A stretch of DNA of 56,683 nt from Phoronis australis (taxonomy: Eukaryota; Phoronida; Phoronidae). Both the position numbers and the translations under genes were made by a program. Below, in pieces: positions 12,716 to 24,507 of the stretch. The number at the start of each line of letters is the position of its first letter. Position 1 is the stretch's first letter. Under the pieces are notes generated by a model. It made no database searches and had not been told where the DNA came from. It worked only from the letters and a program-made list of their open reading frames with translations. The stretch is taken from contig NMRA01000133.1 of NCBI GenBank assembly GCA_002633005.1, forward strand, positions 139,203-195,885. The letters are read 5' to 3'.

Positions 12716-13189
12716 AGAATGTTTTTGGGTGTAGTCTCATATACATCATTATTTCGTAATACTTCTTTCACATAAATTGAAAGTTTGTTGGTGGCTTCCT
12801 CTTATGTTCACAATTTTAGTTCTAAGGAATTATTAATGTTTTTCCAAGACACACCTTAAAATCATCCCACCTTTGCAATCCCGTGACACAAACTGGCAAA
12901 AATGCCAGAACTTGGAAATTCTCGAAACTATTAATCAATATTCATCTTTACGAGGTTGTACTTTTCTATAGATTTCTTGAGAGACCGGTTCAGTTGACCC
13001 TTGTGTGTTGACAGACTTCCCCTGATAATGGTCCAAACTGATTATCCTGGGAAACAAAAGGGATTCTCATTAAGTGAAACTCTAGAAGTTGAATGGTTGG
13101 TTCATTTCTACTATTGTAACAACAGCTGGTTCTTGAAATGTTACGTGGATGTGTTCACTAAAATTTTCCCACGCTGTTACAGTTTGCAA

Positions 13190-13530
13190 CAGAGCAACAG
13201 TAGTAGTAGCTTGAGTAGAAATAGGAACAGCATTAGTAACAGTAACAGGAGCTAGAGTAGAAATAGTAACTGTAGCGTCAGTATCCATAATAGTAGCATT
13301 TTAGTAACAGTAGCAGTAGCATGAGTAAATATAGTAACTGTATTAGTGAGAGTAGTAGGAACTAGAGTAGAAATAGTAACTGTAGCGTCAGTATCCGTAA
13401 TAGTAGTATTTTAGTAACTAGCAGTAGTAACTATACCAGTAGTTAGTAGTAGTAGTAGGAGTAACCATAGAAACAGTGATAAATAGTAGCAGTAATAACA
13501 GTAGGATTAGTAATAAAGCAGTGGGTTAGA
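13190..13530 (+). repeat. AGT/AGTAAC-rich repeat with a 110-bp duplication
   Basis: A degenerate AGTAGT/AGTAAC array. Within it, two segments starting at about 13251 and 13361 are near-identical (CTAGAGTAGAAATAGTAACT, then GTAGCGTCAGTATCC), giving a 110-bp higher-order duplication. Both strands read open for 60-80 codons only because the repeat is low-complexity. Confidence 0.75.
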
Positions 13531-13759
13531 CAATTGTAACACTGGTACAAGTAGTTAGTAGGATACTCCTCAGTTTGGTAGAAAAACAAATTTGTCACTT
13601 TTTAAAGGAATCTAGAATTGTTTTGAATGGCCATAAATCTTCAGTTGGAATGCATAAAACTTGAAAACAATAATATGTCCCTGCAGTGCTGCTCAAGATC
13701 TCAAAATGAGATGATGGAGTCTCACTTATGCGCTATCTTGTGTCCTAGTTGATGACATT

Positions 13760-13988
13760 TTAGCGTATGAACTTCAAAATTTCAGGCAAAAATAATTGCA
13801 AAATTGGTCTGTCTTTACTTTTCAAAGGTTTGTAACATTGTTGTGAATGGCCACATTATTTAGAATCATTCTCTGGTGCTACCTGTGATATAGATCTCAA
13901 AACTGATGTGTTGATGGTACTTACCTTTTATGAAAAATATTAAAAATAAAGTTTCATATTGTGTACTAAATTGGTGAATTTTTACCAA
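13760..13988 (+). mobile_element. Family B MITE, diverged copy
   Basis: The right end TGTGTACTAAATTGGTGAAT matches the reversed family B terminus. The left part (AAAATTTCAGGCAAAAATAA) and interior (TTCAAAGGTTTGTAACATTG) align with the copies at 8432 and 15273. The left boundary is approximate and no target duplication is clear. Confidence 0.5.
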
Positions 13989-14789
13989 ATTGCTCAATTT
14001 GCAGTACCATCAGCTGTACACTATGAAAGACAATCATGGTGGAGATTTTGATTGGGATTTTTTTCATAGTCATCACCAGACTTATTTGTTTGTCTTATTT
14101 ATAAGTTTTACTGCAATTCTAAAATGTCTGACTCAGCTTTCACAATATTTTATATCTGTTTATTTAAAGTGCCGGGTTGATTTCCGTTTAGCCTCTTGTA
14201 TGAACTTGGACCCCTTGTTGAACCGATCCTTCATAGTGACAGACTTCTGAACCCTAAATCTGCAGTCATGTGACAGTTTTATTGACATTGAAATGTCCCA
14301 GGCGTTACATTGATGTCTTTGAACAGAAGAGCATCCCCATTCATCTACCCAGTTTTTTACTGGGGAATTTTTATTTTTACTAACTCTCACTGTTACATGG
14401 GGTGCATACAACTTACAAATGATTCCCAAAGGATTTTTGTCACTACGTATATCTGAGCAATCCCTAGCCCATCAGTGACCTGTAAGGGTAATTTAAGTTC
14501 ATATGCACTTTTTTCAATTTTGATATTGTACGTTTCTGAAAAAGAGAAATGCCACTTTGTAAAACTGGGATTTTGTAGTAAAAAATAAAAAAATAAATTT
14601 TGTATTTATTACCAGTCTCGTTATTTGTAAATACTTTCAGTTTAGAATACAATATGGCAGAAATTTGAAATTTTACTTCAGTTTAGAACATTTTGTTTTG
14701 TGGATCTGTGCTCATTTTGTGATAACTACTTGAAAAAATAGAACTATGGTAATATTGGCAATTATACAAATTTAAAGAGTACTTTGATG

Positions 14790-14910
14790 TTGAATTCGCT
14801 TTCCGCCCAGCCGACGTGACGGGGAATTCTGGGTCATTTTGTCTGAATACTTTTGGCTTGTACTGTATGTATTGCCTTCTTGGCTGACTGATCACGGGTT
14901 GACTATAATC
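14790..14910 (+). repeat. Dispersed repeat, copy 1
   Basis: The segment GACGGGGAATTCTGGGTCAT, continuing TTTGTCTGAATACTTTTGGC, aligns with 24508-24600 (GATGGGGAATTTGGAGTCAT, TTTGTACAACTACTTTTGAC). Both are followed by CTTG..CTGTA and a CTT..TTGG.C..GATCAC/GATTAC block. The element type is unknown. Confidence 0.5.
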
Positions 14911-15272
14911 CCAGTCGGGCGATAAATCATCGGTTGATATTCGGTGTACACTAATACTAATCAATAGGCAGAATCTTTCTGCATGGGCACGACTTGGCTT
15001 TCTAAACAATCTGCGGCTTCTCAAGAGGGATTCAAGTGTGAAAAATCAATGTAAGAGATCTGTTCTCTGCGACTGTGATTTCTCATCAAGACCATTTGTG
15101 TTTGGAGCTCTGTCAAATTGTTGTTGATTCTTGTTTTTCTTTGGCGTCACAAGAATACAAATGTATAACACATTCTTTTGATGGTCTGTGTCTGTTTGGT
15201 GCGCCATCAGATACAGTCAGACTCGGATTACAATAACAATGATGATAATAATAATAATGATTTGCTATGTAA

Positions 15273-15514
15273 TGTTAACATCTCACCAATTTCAGACAAA
15301 ATAATTGTATTTGTCAAAATTGCCTTTTTATTTTTCAGGGGCTTCTACTGTTCTTGTGATTGCCCGACGTTTTTCTAAACTTTTCCTACCGGGTAGCTAT
15401 GATACAAAACTTGAACATGGGGAAAATTTAAATTAGGTACTACATATGGAAAATTTACTGAATAAAATTTTACTTTTGGGCCATATTGTGTCCTAATATG
15501 GGCAGATTTAACCG
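15273..15514 (+). mobile_element. Family B MITE next to the assembly gap
   Basis: The left end TGTTAACATCTCACCAATTT and the reverse complement of the right end, CGGTTAAATCTGCCCATATT (continuing AGGACACAATATGG), are family B inverted repeats. TA follows the right end; the left flank reads AA. The element ends 13 bases before the N run, so it may relate to the assembly break. Confidence 0.6.
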
Positions 15515-15527
15515 TAATTGACGGCAA

Positions 15528-15932
15528 NNNNNNNNNNNNNNNNNNNNNNNNNNNNNNNNNNNNNNNNNNNNNNNNNNNNNNNNNNNNNNNNNNNNNNNNN
15601 NNNNNNNNNNNNNNNNNNNNNNNNNNNNNNNNNNNNNNNNNNNNNNNNNNNNNNNNNNNNNNNNNNNNNNNNNNNNNNNNNNNNNNNNNNNNNNNNNNNN
15701 NNNNNNNNNNNNNNNNNNNNNNNNNNNNNNNNNNNNNNNNNNNNNNNNNNNNNNNNNNNNNNNNNNNNNNNNNNNNNNNNNNNNNNNNNNNNNNNNNNNN
15801 NNNNNNNNNNNNNNNNNNNNNNNNNNNNNNNNNNNNNNNNNNNNNNNNNNNNNNNNNNNNNNNNNNNNNNNNNNNNNNNNNNNNNNNNNNNNNNNNNNNN
15901 NNNNNNNNNNNNNNNNNNNNNNNNNNNNNNNN
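15528..15932. other. Assembly gap (405 N)
   Basis: Run of undetermined bases. Open frames reported across it are artefacts of translating N. Whatever lies in the gap is unknown. Confidence 0.99.
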
Positions 15933-16221
15933 GAATGCCAAATGGGATAGTGTCTTAACCTCAATGCCGCGTCGTCTGGTTAAAATGCAACCCATTGGCC
16001 AAAACAATAATAACAACACTAGGCGAGCTGAAGTCCGTGAGAGACGGACGCATCGTTGCTAACTCAGTAAGCAGGTGCTTGTAGTTGACTCAGTTTTCTG
16101 TATTTTGTTACCTCAACTGGATATCTCAAAACCTTCATGCTTCAATGGCAAATGAAAGATGGGAAACTTTCCGTACCAGTTGATAAACCAATTCATATTT
16201 TACATTCTCAGGCCATTTCTA

Positions 16222-16514
16222 GTTTTCAAAGTTGCTGGACTCAAGTTTGGCAAATCAAGTATATTAAATTCAAATTAAAGATAAAATTGAAGTGTGTTAT
16301 ACACCCATATGAACCATGGTCTTTAATCAGGGTACAGAAAATCTCCTGAGCGGCGTGTCTTTCATTCTCTAACAATAATTGCGATGATCTGTAGTTATTG
16401 TTAAAGAATGCAATTACATGCAACTTTGGAGATTTTTCATACCTGCATCAAAAATAGTCTAATTTGAACTTTAGCCACCATATTCGCCAAACTTGGGTCC
16501 AGCAACTTTAAACT
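16222..16514. mobile_element. Near-palindromic foldback element
   Basis: Almost the whole 293 bp is an inverted repeat. The outer arms are TTTCAAAGTTGCTGGACTCA, continuing AGTTTGGC, against GCCAAACTTGGGTCCAGCAA, continuing CTTTAAA. The middle arms are GGTACAGAAAATCTCC against GGAGATTTTTCATACC. The inner arms are CATTCTCTAACAATAA against TTATTGTTAAAGAATG, around a loop centred near 16387. There is no coding content. It is a foldback or MITE-type element, or a large hairpin RNA if transcribed. Confidence 0.75.
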
Positions 16515-16516
16515 TT

Positions 16517-16700
16517 ACTAAACATGGGAAAATCTCACCAATTTTGGACCTAAGTTACTGCTCAGAGAATCGCCCTTTTTTCCTTTTTCAAAGGCTAAAC
16601 ATTCTTGTGAATATCACATCTCAAAACATGATGGTTAATCTCTAGTATAGAACTTTGAAATAAGCCAAGTCATAAATTGTATCTGTATATGTCAATCTCT
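16517..16700 (+). mobile_element. Family B MITE fragment
   Basis: The left terminus GGGAAAATCTCACCAATTTT, the interior TTCAAAGGCTAAACATTCTT and a following ATCTCAAAAC match other family B copies. The right terminus is not recognisable before the SINE that starts at 16727. Confidence 0.45.
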
Positions 16701-16726
16701 GATTGGATTTCTGTGTTTGACCAGTG

Positions 16727-16865
16727 GTCCCGATGGCTCAGTGGTTAGAGCGTCTGCACCGCTAACAGAAGGTCCTGGGTTTGAGTCCCGATTGGGGACA
16801 AGAAGTTTTTCAGACTTGTATTCATTTGATGTGGCCAACAGATGGCGTGCTGACAGGTCTTAAAT
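16727..16865 (+). mobile_element. tRNA-derived SINE, family 1
   Basis: The head has a clear Pol III promoter: A box TGGCTCAGTGG (16734-16744) and B box GGTTTGAGTCC (16778-16788). It can form a tRNA-like acceptor stem (GTCCCGA against TGGGGAC, one mismatch) and D stem (GCTC/GAGC). The anticodon and T stems have mismatches, and position 33 is not T, so it is not a working tRNA. A non-tRNA tail follows (ACAAGAAGTTTTTCAGACTT onward). The 3' boundary is approximate. Confidence 0.75.
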
Positions 16866-19356
16866 GTTTGCAGTAACTGGTGAGAATGTACTGAAGTGTC
16901 CTTTGGCAGTGGTCAATTTAGTGTTTGTATAGTTGGGCAATGATGGATATGAAATTATAATTAGAATTATTGCAAAGTGCTTTCCACAATCATAAACATT
17001 TTCACAATCAACGATAGAAACCTGCATTTGGCCGATTCCCTACTAGCGTAAAGTGTACGGTAAAAATTTCCGAGTTTGGTACAGTGAAAAATTTATGATT
17101 TTGCTCAAGGTCAGAGGTTGTACTAAATTTTAGAAATAAACAATATTAACTGTCCCAAATTCAAGAATTACTTTCAATAACAACCATCACTTATCTTAAC
17201 ATTACAAACTATTGAGACTCGTGAAAAGGTTGTATTACAGCTACTTGTGACGATTTTATGAACTGCCAAGTCCATTTTCAGGCTACATTTAAATAAAACT
17301 CAGCGCGCAAAATTTAAGAAATCTGCCGTCCCAATTTTCAAAATCAAGACAATTAAATTTCTACTTGATTTTCCGTGTTCCAAATTGCTCAAACTGGAGA
17401 ATTTTTACTATAGTTCCATATCAAAATTGTTCATTTTTCTCTTGTTATACAGATGATTTTCACAAACATCCTTGGAAATTTTTAAAAGCATATCACGCCA
17501 GTCGCGGGCCGCCTCAGGTTTTGCACGCCTTTGAAAATGTTGATAATTATGATTATTGGATCATCAGTATCTTAAATCTTTGATAACTTATCAATGAGCG
17601 TGGTCAATGCTCGAAAACAGTACCATTTAACTGAAACAAATGTCTAATAGTCAAATTTTAATGTAATCATTACCTAACCGATAGTCAACATGTTAGTGCT
17701 ACGTTATCACAGAAAAATGGATTAATTGCTGTCAAATAGCCAATTCACATCTAGGATTAGCAGAAGGTATAGTCCATAGGTGAATATTTGACACCTGGGG
17801 CGGAGTCTAATTATGTTTGACATTTTCCAGTCCACTTTTGTGCCAACTCAAGTAGGTACATTATTGCAGCTGAGTTTTTGTTTTTGTATTGTATGTTTGC
17901 CTGTTTAACAAATAATAAAAAGTTGTATATTAGTCTGTGCTCCAGTTCAATATGGTTTATGCGTATCAGTTTCTAGTCCAAGTTCGCTCTTGGTGATCTC
18001 TAGATTTGATCTTGTACTGGAGTAAAAACTCAAGATTTCGAGTAACAAATAGAGTTCATATTCGAAATTTAGCCTTAATGCTGAGGTAATCAAGTGCAAT
18101 CTAGGATTAAATACTTATCCTCATAATCTATTATGTACTCGAGCATAGAGTAATTGACATTTGCCGAGAGTTTGTACAAAAGTAGAATAGAAAGTGCCAA
18201 AAATTGTTTTGAGTTAAAATTTGAGTGAAAAATGACACCCCATGCCTTGGTCTTTGTTGCCTACATGACGGAACCAATACTGTCCCCCATTTAAAGAAGT
18301 TTGGGATGGCTGCACCCATTAGGGATACCAGTGGTTCAGTCATTACAGTATGCTAGTCATACTGGACCAACATTTTAAATTTTGGTTAGCATTGTAGTTC
18401 ATGAGAGAAATGTGAACAAAACTGTTGCACATCAGATGACTACCAAAAGTTCCAAAAGAAAATGTATTTCTCAATCTTCACTGACAAACTTTTGGAGTAA
18501 AGTTTCAAAGAAGTGTTGCTATTTTTGCATGTATTTAAAATTCAAAAACAACAGTAACTGCATTTTAATGAAGGGTGACCAAAAAGCAAACCCACAAAAT
18601 TTGGTGTAAAATTCTATAAATTCTTATTCTTTTGGGACTTTTAATAAACTCAATGCAAACTGAGTTGCAGGCCGGGTTCAAATGTTTTATAATAATTACT
18701 CATATACCCAAGTTAAGTCAACTAAATATAAAAAATCAATGGATTCATGTAGGATTCGGTTCCCTTTAGCACCACCCTGTATGTGCAGATGAAGTGAGTG
18801 TGTTTGCAGTCACAACCGTCCTTTTAAATAAAGATTGGTAGACCATGTTAACAAGCATCAGTAAACATCAAACAGAAATGCCTAATCTGTTTATTATATT
18901 GTTGGCACCAAAACAGCTATAACTTTTTAACCCAGTTTAAACATGCATTTGCATGCTCCTAACTGTACTAATGTATAGCAGGAAGTGAACCACTCTGCTG
19001 TTTGAACATCATCTCCGTTAAACAAAGTGCAGTTGTATTTATTGTCAAGTTGTAAATGTGAAAACAAAAAATTCTGCCAAAAGGTGGCCTTTGCATTAAG
19101 GATGTACCTTGGGGGCTCACATAGTCCGCATCATGCAGTGCTATTCTCCAACACCACATCACCATACTTACTGGACACGGTTTAGTGATTTATGGCGGAT
19201 CATTTTCGACATAAAACTCGTTCTTAAAAACATTTGGAAATTTTCAACCTACTTCATTTTCATATCATGGTTACATGTTGTTTTTCTTAATAATTTGGCC
19301 AAGTAATCACAGAGATAAGGAATTAGCGTGCGAGTTCCACTTTATAGGTTAAAGTA

Positions 19357-19455
19357 CAGTGAAATCTCACCACTTTAGGACACAGTATGGCAGACAAGTG
19401 AAATTTTTATTTTCACGTGTACTAATAAAGATGTGTAACATAAAATTAATGCTTT
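19357..19455 (+). mobile_element. Family B MITE left end, adjoining minisatellite
   Basis: After TA at 19355-19356 comes CAGTGAAATCTCACCACTTT, then AGGACACAGTATGGCAGAC, a well-preserved family B left terminus. The interior runs straight into the 27-bp minisatellite. No right terminus was found beyond it, so the array may have expanded inside or replaced the element's right half. Confidence 0.65.
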
Positions 19456-19698
19456 ACCATGTTCAAACTCTGTACCACATCTACCATGTTCAAACTCTGT
19501 ACCACATCTACCATGTTCAAATTCTGTACCACATCTACCATGTTCAAACTCTGTACCACATCTACCATGTTCAAACTCTGTACCACATCTACCATGTTCA
19601 AACTCTGTACCACATCTACCGTGTTCAAACTCTGTACCACATCTACCGTGTTCAAACTCTGTACCACATCTACTGTGTTCAACTCATGTTGTACCTCT
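19456..19698 (+). repeat. 27-bp minisatellite, 8 full copies plus 1 degenerate
   Basis: The unit of 27 bp (ACCATGTTCAAACTCTGTAC then CACATCT) is repeated head-to-tail from 19456. Copy 3 has one substitution, copies 7 and 8 carry GTG for ATG, and copy 9 is degenerate. There are no unique spacers, so it is not a CRISPR array. Because 27 is a multiple of three, several frames stay open on both strands; I regard those frames as by-products. Confidence 0.95.
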
Positions 19699-19851
19699 CA
19701 GTGGTATTAAGTAAGAGTTTTAAGGTTATCTCAAACCTTATTTAGTGGCTTCCATTCTGACTCATATATCAAAAAACTAAGTTAAACTAGTAAAACTATA
19801 TATGTTCTGAATGAAAAAGATCAGGTAATACCTATGCTTTATATTTATGTA

Positions 19852-19879
19852 CCACTATTATTATTATTATTGATATTGC

Positions 19880-19919
<40 letters not shown>

Positions 19920-19927
19920 GTTATTAT
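19852..19927 (+). repeat. (TTA)n microsatellite
   Basis: A TTATTA tract interrupted once by GATATTGCTA. Simple-sequence repeat. Confidence 0.9.
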
Positions 19928-21390
19928 GTTAACACCTTTTTAAGTCAAACTTTCTTTTTTAAGAAAAGTACATTCATAGCAAAACAAATCCTCAGTGGAT
20001 TTTAATGAAACTCTTTTAAATAAAAACTTCACCAGTTTCCCTCAAAAATACTGTTACAAATTTTTTATTAGTCTTTGTGTTTAATTTCTATGACAAATCA
20101 ACTCGCAATACAAGGTATTTTTGTAAAAAATGGCAGCCGTATTCATCTTTGTTACATTACGCAAAAACTAGACCTTTGTGTTTTTGAGATTGTTGAGAAA
20201 GAAATATTAAGTTTGGAAAGTTTCAGCAAAATATACCAAGGCGTTTTCCTAAGTTAAAATTTAAGTCGATGTGCCAAAGCTGAGAAAAGGCTGATTAAGT
20301 TGCCAAGGGGTTAAAGTCTCAAGATTTTTGGTTAATTGCACGTTAGAAACTTATTTTTGGTCAGTATGACCTAAACATGACTTAACCATGTTCCCTATTT
20401 CAACATTCACTCGCAATGTCAATTGAATTTGCAGTGCATATTTAATTTAATTATCACAAAAACATTTAATCATCCGAGTTGATTTCCAATGCATCAAGTC
20501 CAACTAGGTCATGTGGTCAGAGCCAACATATTAAGTGGCTCAAGTTGGTGCATTGTGGTCTACTTTAAAGTAGTTCAACAGTTCATTGTTAAACGCACCA
20601 CCCTCTCGGAGACTGATATGAAACCCAAGAACGAAATGGATAACAGAAATCGAGTGGGTGGTTAAAGAGACCAAAACAAATTAAGGAATTTGTATAGGTG
20701 GAGATTTATCTCTTTTCCCAACTTGCTGTGTTCGTGAACAAAAGTCACAGAGGTGTGAGGCGACTCGTAGCATTTGTTCTCAACGGACCAAAACTATGTT
20801 TTGTCTTCGTTTTCACCGGCATCTTTCTATCATATGTACACGTCATTGAGTCAGTGTTATGGCGACTCAGTGAATGAAAGGACTGAGGGTACATATGGAG
20901 CTGCTCTGTGTCTGGCAGGAGGTTCGGAAACTACACGGTATATATTTCATATTTGAACTTCCCCAAGAGTCAAGGTACGTATTTTACTAAGCATATTCAA
21001 AATATCGTAAAAATGGCCAATTTTTGTGAATAGGGACGGTTTGAGATGACCTTAACTGTGGAAAAAAGGTAATCCGGTTTAATTGGTGTGACTATAACAT
21101 ACGAACCTCTCGCAATTCCACATTGTATAGAGAACCTAAGAATTAACTAGTTTTATTGACACTATTTTTCACCAAACTCATTTAGGATAAATGTTGTGTC
21201 TAGTACTTGCTTCAACCTCCAGTGATAATCTGGCAGCATAGTGTGAAATAGATACTTGATACTGCAGGAGCTGTTATCATACCATGCAGGATTACTAGTA
21301 ATAACAAGGGAAGGACAATGTCTAGAGGTGTGTACCTTTAATCAATTGTGGATGAAGATGTAATTAGTATTATCTCACTTCAAATAGCCA

Positions 21391-21669
21391 CTACTCACAT
21401 AACGAGCTCTTAGGGGGAGGAAATATCTCAAGTGTTCCATCATCAAAACATGCAATTTTCCTGGCCTGCCAAGGTCTGGGTTTTTTTTTTAAGGCATAGT
21501 TGATAGACATAACTGGGTCCACATGGCCGAAAACTGGAGCCATATCAATACTAAGATTTGAAACAAGTTGACCGTACAGGCTCACATCCATGGAGGTACA
21601 TGAGGGTCCAAACCCCCGTCCCGATGATCCATTTTTGAAGGAATAAATAGTGCCGGTATGTGCGTCCAT
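21391..21669 (-). pseudogene. Unidentified 92-codon open frame, possible element-derived relic
   Basis: I do not recognise this protein. The minus-strand frame runs without a stop and contains GRGFGPSCTSMDVSLYG, a run of four charged codons over a poly-A tract (KKKPRPW), and ends DGTLEIFPPPKSSLCE. Residue composition (Gly, Pro, Trp and Asp in plausible places) is more protein-like than the surrounding frames. There is no obvious splice-site pair, partner exon or promoter. It may be a relic of a transposon gene or a chance frame. Confidence 0.2.
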
Positions 21670-23139
21670 TTTCTATGGCAATGATCCTGGATCTGCACTT
21701 GTCTTATCGATATCTTAACTGTTTGCTTAAATACAGATTTCAAAAAAACTCTTCAACTTACTCCCCTTCAATAATAGACTAGCCCGTATCTCTCCTATTT
21801 GGAAGATGCTCTGTTCATTAACAGTAGCTCCTGGATCTTGTCAGAGTGGGGTAAGGATTTTTCAGTTGCATGATTTCCTAGAACACTAACCTTCTGCTGA
21901 TTTATTTGTTTTGCATCTTCAGCACAATTGGTAATTGTTTATTGTTTCCGAACAATTGCCTCTGGTGATAAATCTGTGTGTTCTAAATCTTTAGGGATGT
22001 TGTATTAATTGGTATGATCTGCTGTGTATTTTTTTATAGTCAGCAGTTCAGATAACATGCATCAGTACCAGAGTTTTGTACAGTTTCTAGGTATGCAGTA
22101 TCAGAATTGATTGAACTACGTACTCTGTTTTGTTTAATTTATGGAAAGGCGTTACTGGACGACCTCGGTTTGTCACTAAGTGCAAATTGAATTCGCTGTA
22201 ATGTGATTATTTTTAGATAATAAGGAAAATACTTTGGGGAATTGTGCATTTTGTTATCTTTCACATGCATCCCCAGCTTGTAAATAATTATCCACTGTTT
22301 AGTAGTTACATCCACTGATACTGTCATGTTGGTGTTGGCACTTTATTTTGCATTATTTTTCTTATATCACACTGCAGGTGAATTCAAGTGGTGGCCGTAT
22401 ATCGGTCTTTTAAAGAAAAATTTCAGGAGGTGATATTTATGGAAACAAATGTCTTGAACACAGTGTTTGCACTTAATTAAGCCTATGGGTTGCTTGGTCT
22501 ATGTGTTCATATACTGGGAAGGTTTTTATTGATTTTAGCCATGAGAGATGTTTTTTCTTACACATTTGGCCCAAGTAGCAGTTACTTATGCCAAATGCTC
22601 AGTCAGAAAAAATTTGATAATGCCGTTATCAGAAAATATGAAGTCTTAATAGTTGAACTGTAAGAAAAAAGCTGCGCCATCTTTAAAAAGGGATTGTCTT
22701 GCACGAGTTATTTTATTCCTTTGGCGATTTAACATTCCTAATTTTGTACTACTGTTTTGTGAGTTGAATGGAGTTCAATGATTTCATGCGAAGCTAAATT
22801 CTGCTCAGCAAACTGCTTTATTCAAGTTTGAGTTTTCCTATTCTGACTTCCCTAATTACTGCTGTATGACTTGTGCATTAGTTAGTGACAGACATATTGT
22901 TAGATGGCTCATGGCCCCATTTGACCCCGTTATCACATATTCCCTCATTTTGGAAATCCATAGTAATTATTTGATACATATGTACAAATGTTTGATTAAG
23001 AAACTTGAGCATCACAGAGTATTCAGCGAGTGGCTTCAACAAATGCTAAATGTACAAATTGCATTTCATTTAGCCGCCAAAAATTTAATAATGAATTAAA
23101 TCGCTTTAACTCATAAAAATGGTTTCATATTTTTTCCTC

Positions 23140-23260
23140 GTGATAGGGTTTGATTTCCATTACCAATAAGAACATGAAAACCATCAGTGACTCAAGAAAA
23201 TGCTTTGAGCATACTGGGGTTGGCAAAACCTAAAATTGCGATTTCAAAAATGGGCCATGT
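23140..23260 (+). repeat. Dispersed repeat pair, copy 1
   Basis: GTGATAGGGTTTGATTTCCA, continuing TTACCAATAAGAACATG, AAACCATCA and AAGAAAATGC, aligns in order with 25878-25990 (GTGATAGGACAGGATTTCCA, TTACCAACAAGAGCAGC, AAACCATCA, AAGAAAACGC). The type is unknown. Confidence 0.55.
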
Positions 23261-24507
23261 ATGCAGTTGGCAACAATTTAAGATCAAACAAGCATCATGT
23301 TTTTAATTTCCAAACTGCTTAGGTTAAGAATTCATCATTGACAGCTAAACAATGTCGAAATACACCTTTAACTGAATGATGCGGAATTCTTTTACTCATC
23401 TGTTGGCAAATAATGGTGTTTCGAACCTTGGTTGCATGCCTTTGTACACCAACACAAGAGCTCCGCTGAAATTGATGCAAGTGGGTGGTTTTTTTAGTCT
23501 GTGAGCGCAGGTCTCAAAATGAGACAATGTGCAGGTCAGATTCAACTATGCTTTTTTGCGCTAAACCGTCTGTTGGTCTGTTAATGAACATTAATGACCA
23601 TTGGAGCATGTGTTCTTTGAAACGAAATGAGGCTGTGTAGCACTTGTCCACCCTCAAAGTTTGGAACACATTTGAAACCTGCTCACCAAATCTGCTACTA
23701 CGCCAGATTGACTAAGTTGTACCAAAGGACAAACTTAATGGCCTGGGTGAATAAGGTTTTAATCTTTCAGTAAAATACTGTACTAGTAGCACAATAAAAG
23801 GTCAGGGAACTATTTTGGGTGAAGTCAACAAAATTGACTCTTTTAAAGTTAAAAATTACAAAATTTAAACCTAGAATTTCATAAATGTTTTCTTATTCTT
23901 CTGATGCGTGGTAAATGACTATACCTGACAGGTAGCAATCTGTACATGTGGATTTGTCAAAAGCCTTTGATTATGTTTTCCTAGTTTCATCTTCTTTAGA
24001 ATGCCGAAATTACTTTGTTCAAATATTTAGACACAAACATATCATATATCCGCACAACAATACATCATACTACTATGCCTGTAAATATAGATAATACTTA
24101 TTTATGCTCTACAGTTGATAAATGTTGGTGGATGACCTGATCACAGGAAGCCTACACAATAAGTAGCCTGTGTCTGAAGATAGCGGTGTTGGCCTAAACT
24201 TGTTACCCTTTTGTTCAGGGTATTGTTGGTGGGCAGTGGTGTGTTCAAAGTTTGTTTTGATTAGTGGAGGATGGGCTACATCACACCAAGTGAGGTGTTA
24301 AATTAGTATAAATAAAGGAATTGTTGAAATACTGATGCAGCTTGCCATACAGGGCAAAAATAAGCAGACAAAATCGTGTTGTGACAACTAATTCTAATAA
24401 CGGCAAAAGTTACTGGTAACAACTACTCAGGAACAGGTAAAATTCTAATTACAGAATGTCTTTAACGTGTTAATTTCCCTTCTTTCTCGGTCATGAGAGA
24501 GAAGACT

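Larger units (their letters stand above)
3426..15272. other. Gene-free AT-rich intergenic stretch
   Basis: I see no coding exon here. Short open frames at 4349-4555, 5488-5765, 6872-7075, 7775-8050, 8118-8432 and elsewhere lack splice context, domain signatures and coding composition. Identified contents are inverted-repeat elements (3864-4087, 4928-5419, 6543-6789, 8432-8660, 13760-13988), a minus-strand SINE (11211-11432), decayed tandem repeats (about 11607-11960), ATA-type tracts (about 12560-12715) and an AGTAAC-rich repeat (13190-13530). The rest is unassigned. Confidence 0.6.
15933..19356. other. Gene-free intergenic stretch
   Basis: No exon can be supported here. The stretch contains a foldback element (16222-16514), a family B fragment (about 16517-16700) and a tRNA-headed SINE (16727-16865). 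Open frames at 17365-17583, 18131-18343 and 18382-18609 show no protein character. A GC-box-like GGGGCGGAGTC occurs near 17800. Confidence 0.5.

Noticed and set aside
15375-16019. Long open frames over 15.4-16.0 kb on both strands
   Set aside because: They consist mainly of translated N from the assembly gap.
16727-16799. Functional tRNA gene
   Set aside because: The A and B boxes are good, but the anticodon and T stems have mismatches, position 33 is not T, and a non-tRNA tail follows. A SINE head fits better.
19456-19698. Regular repeats resembling a CRISPR array, and 80-130-codon frames across them
   Set aside because: The 27-bp units are contiguous with no unique spacers, and the organism is an animal. 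The open frames follow from a 27-bp period lacking stops.
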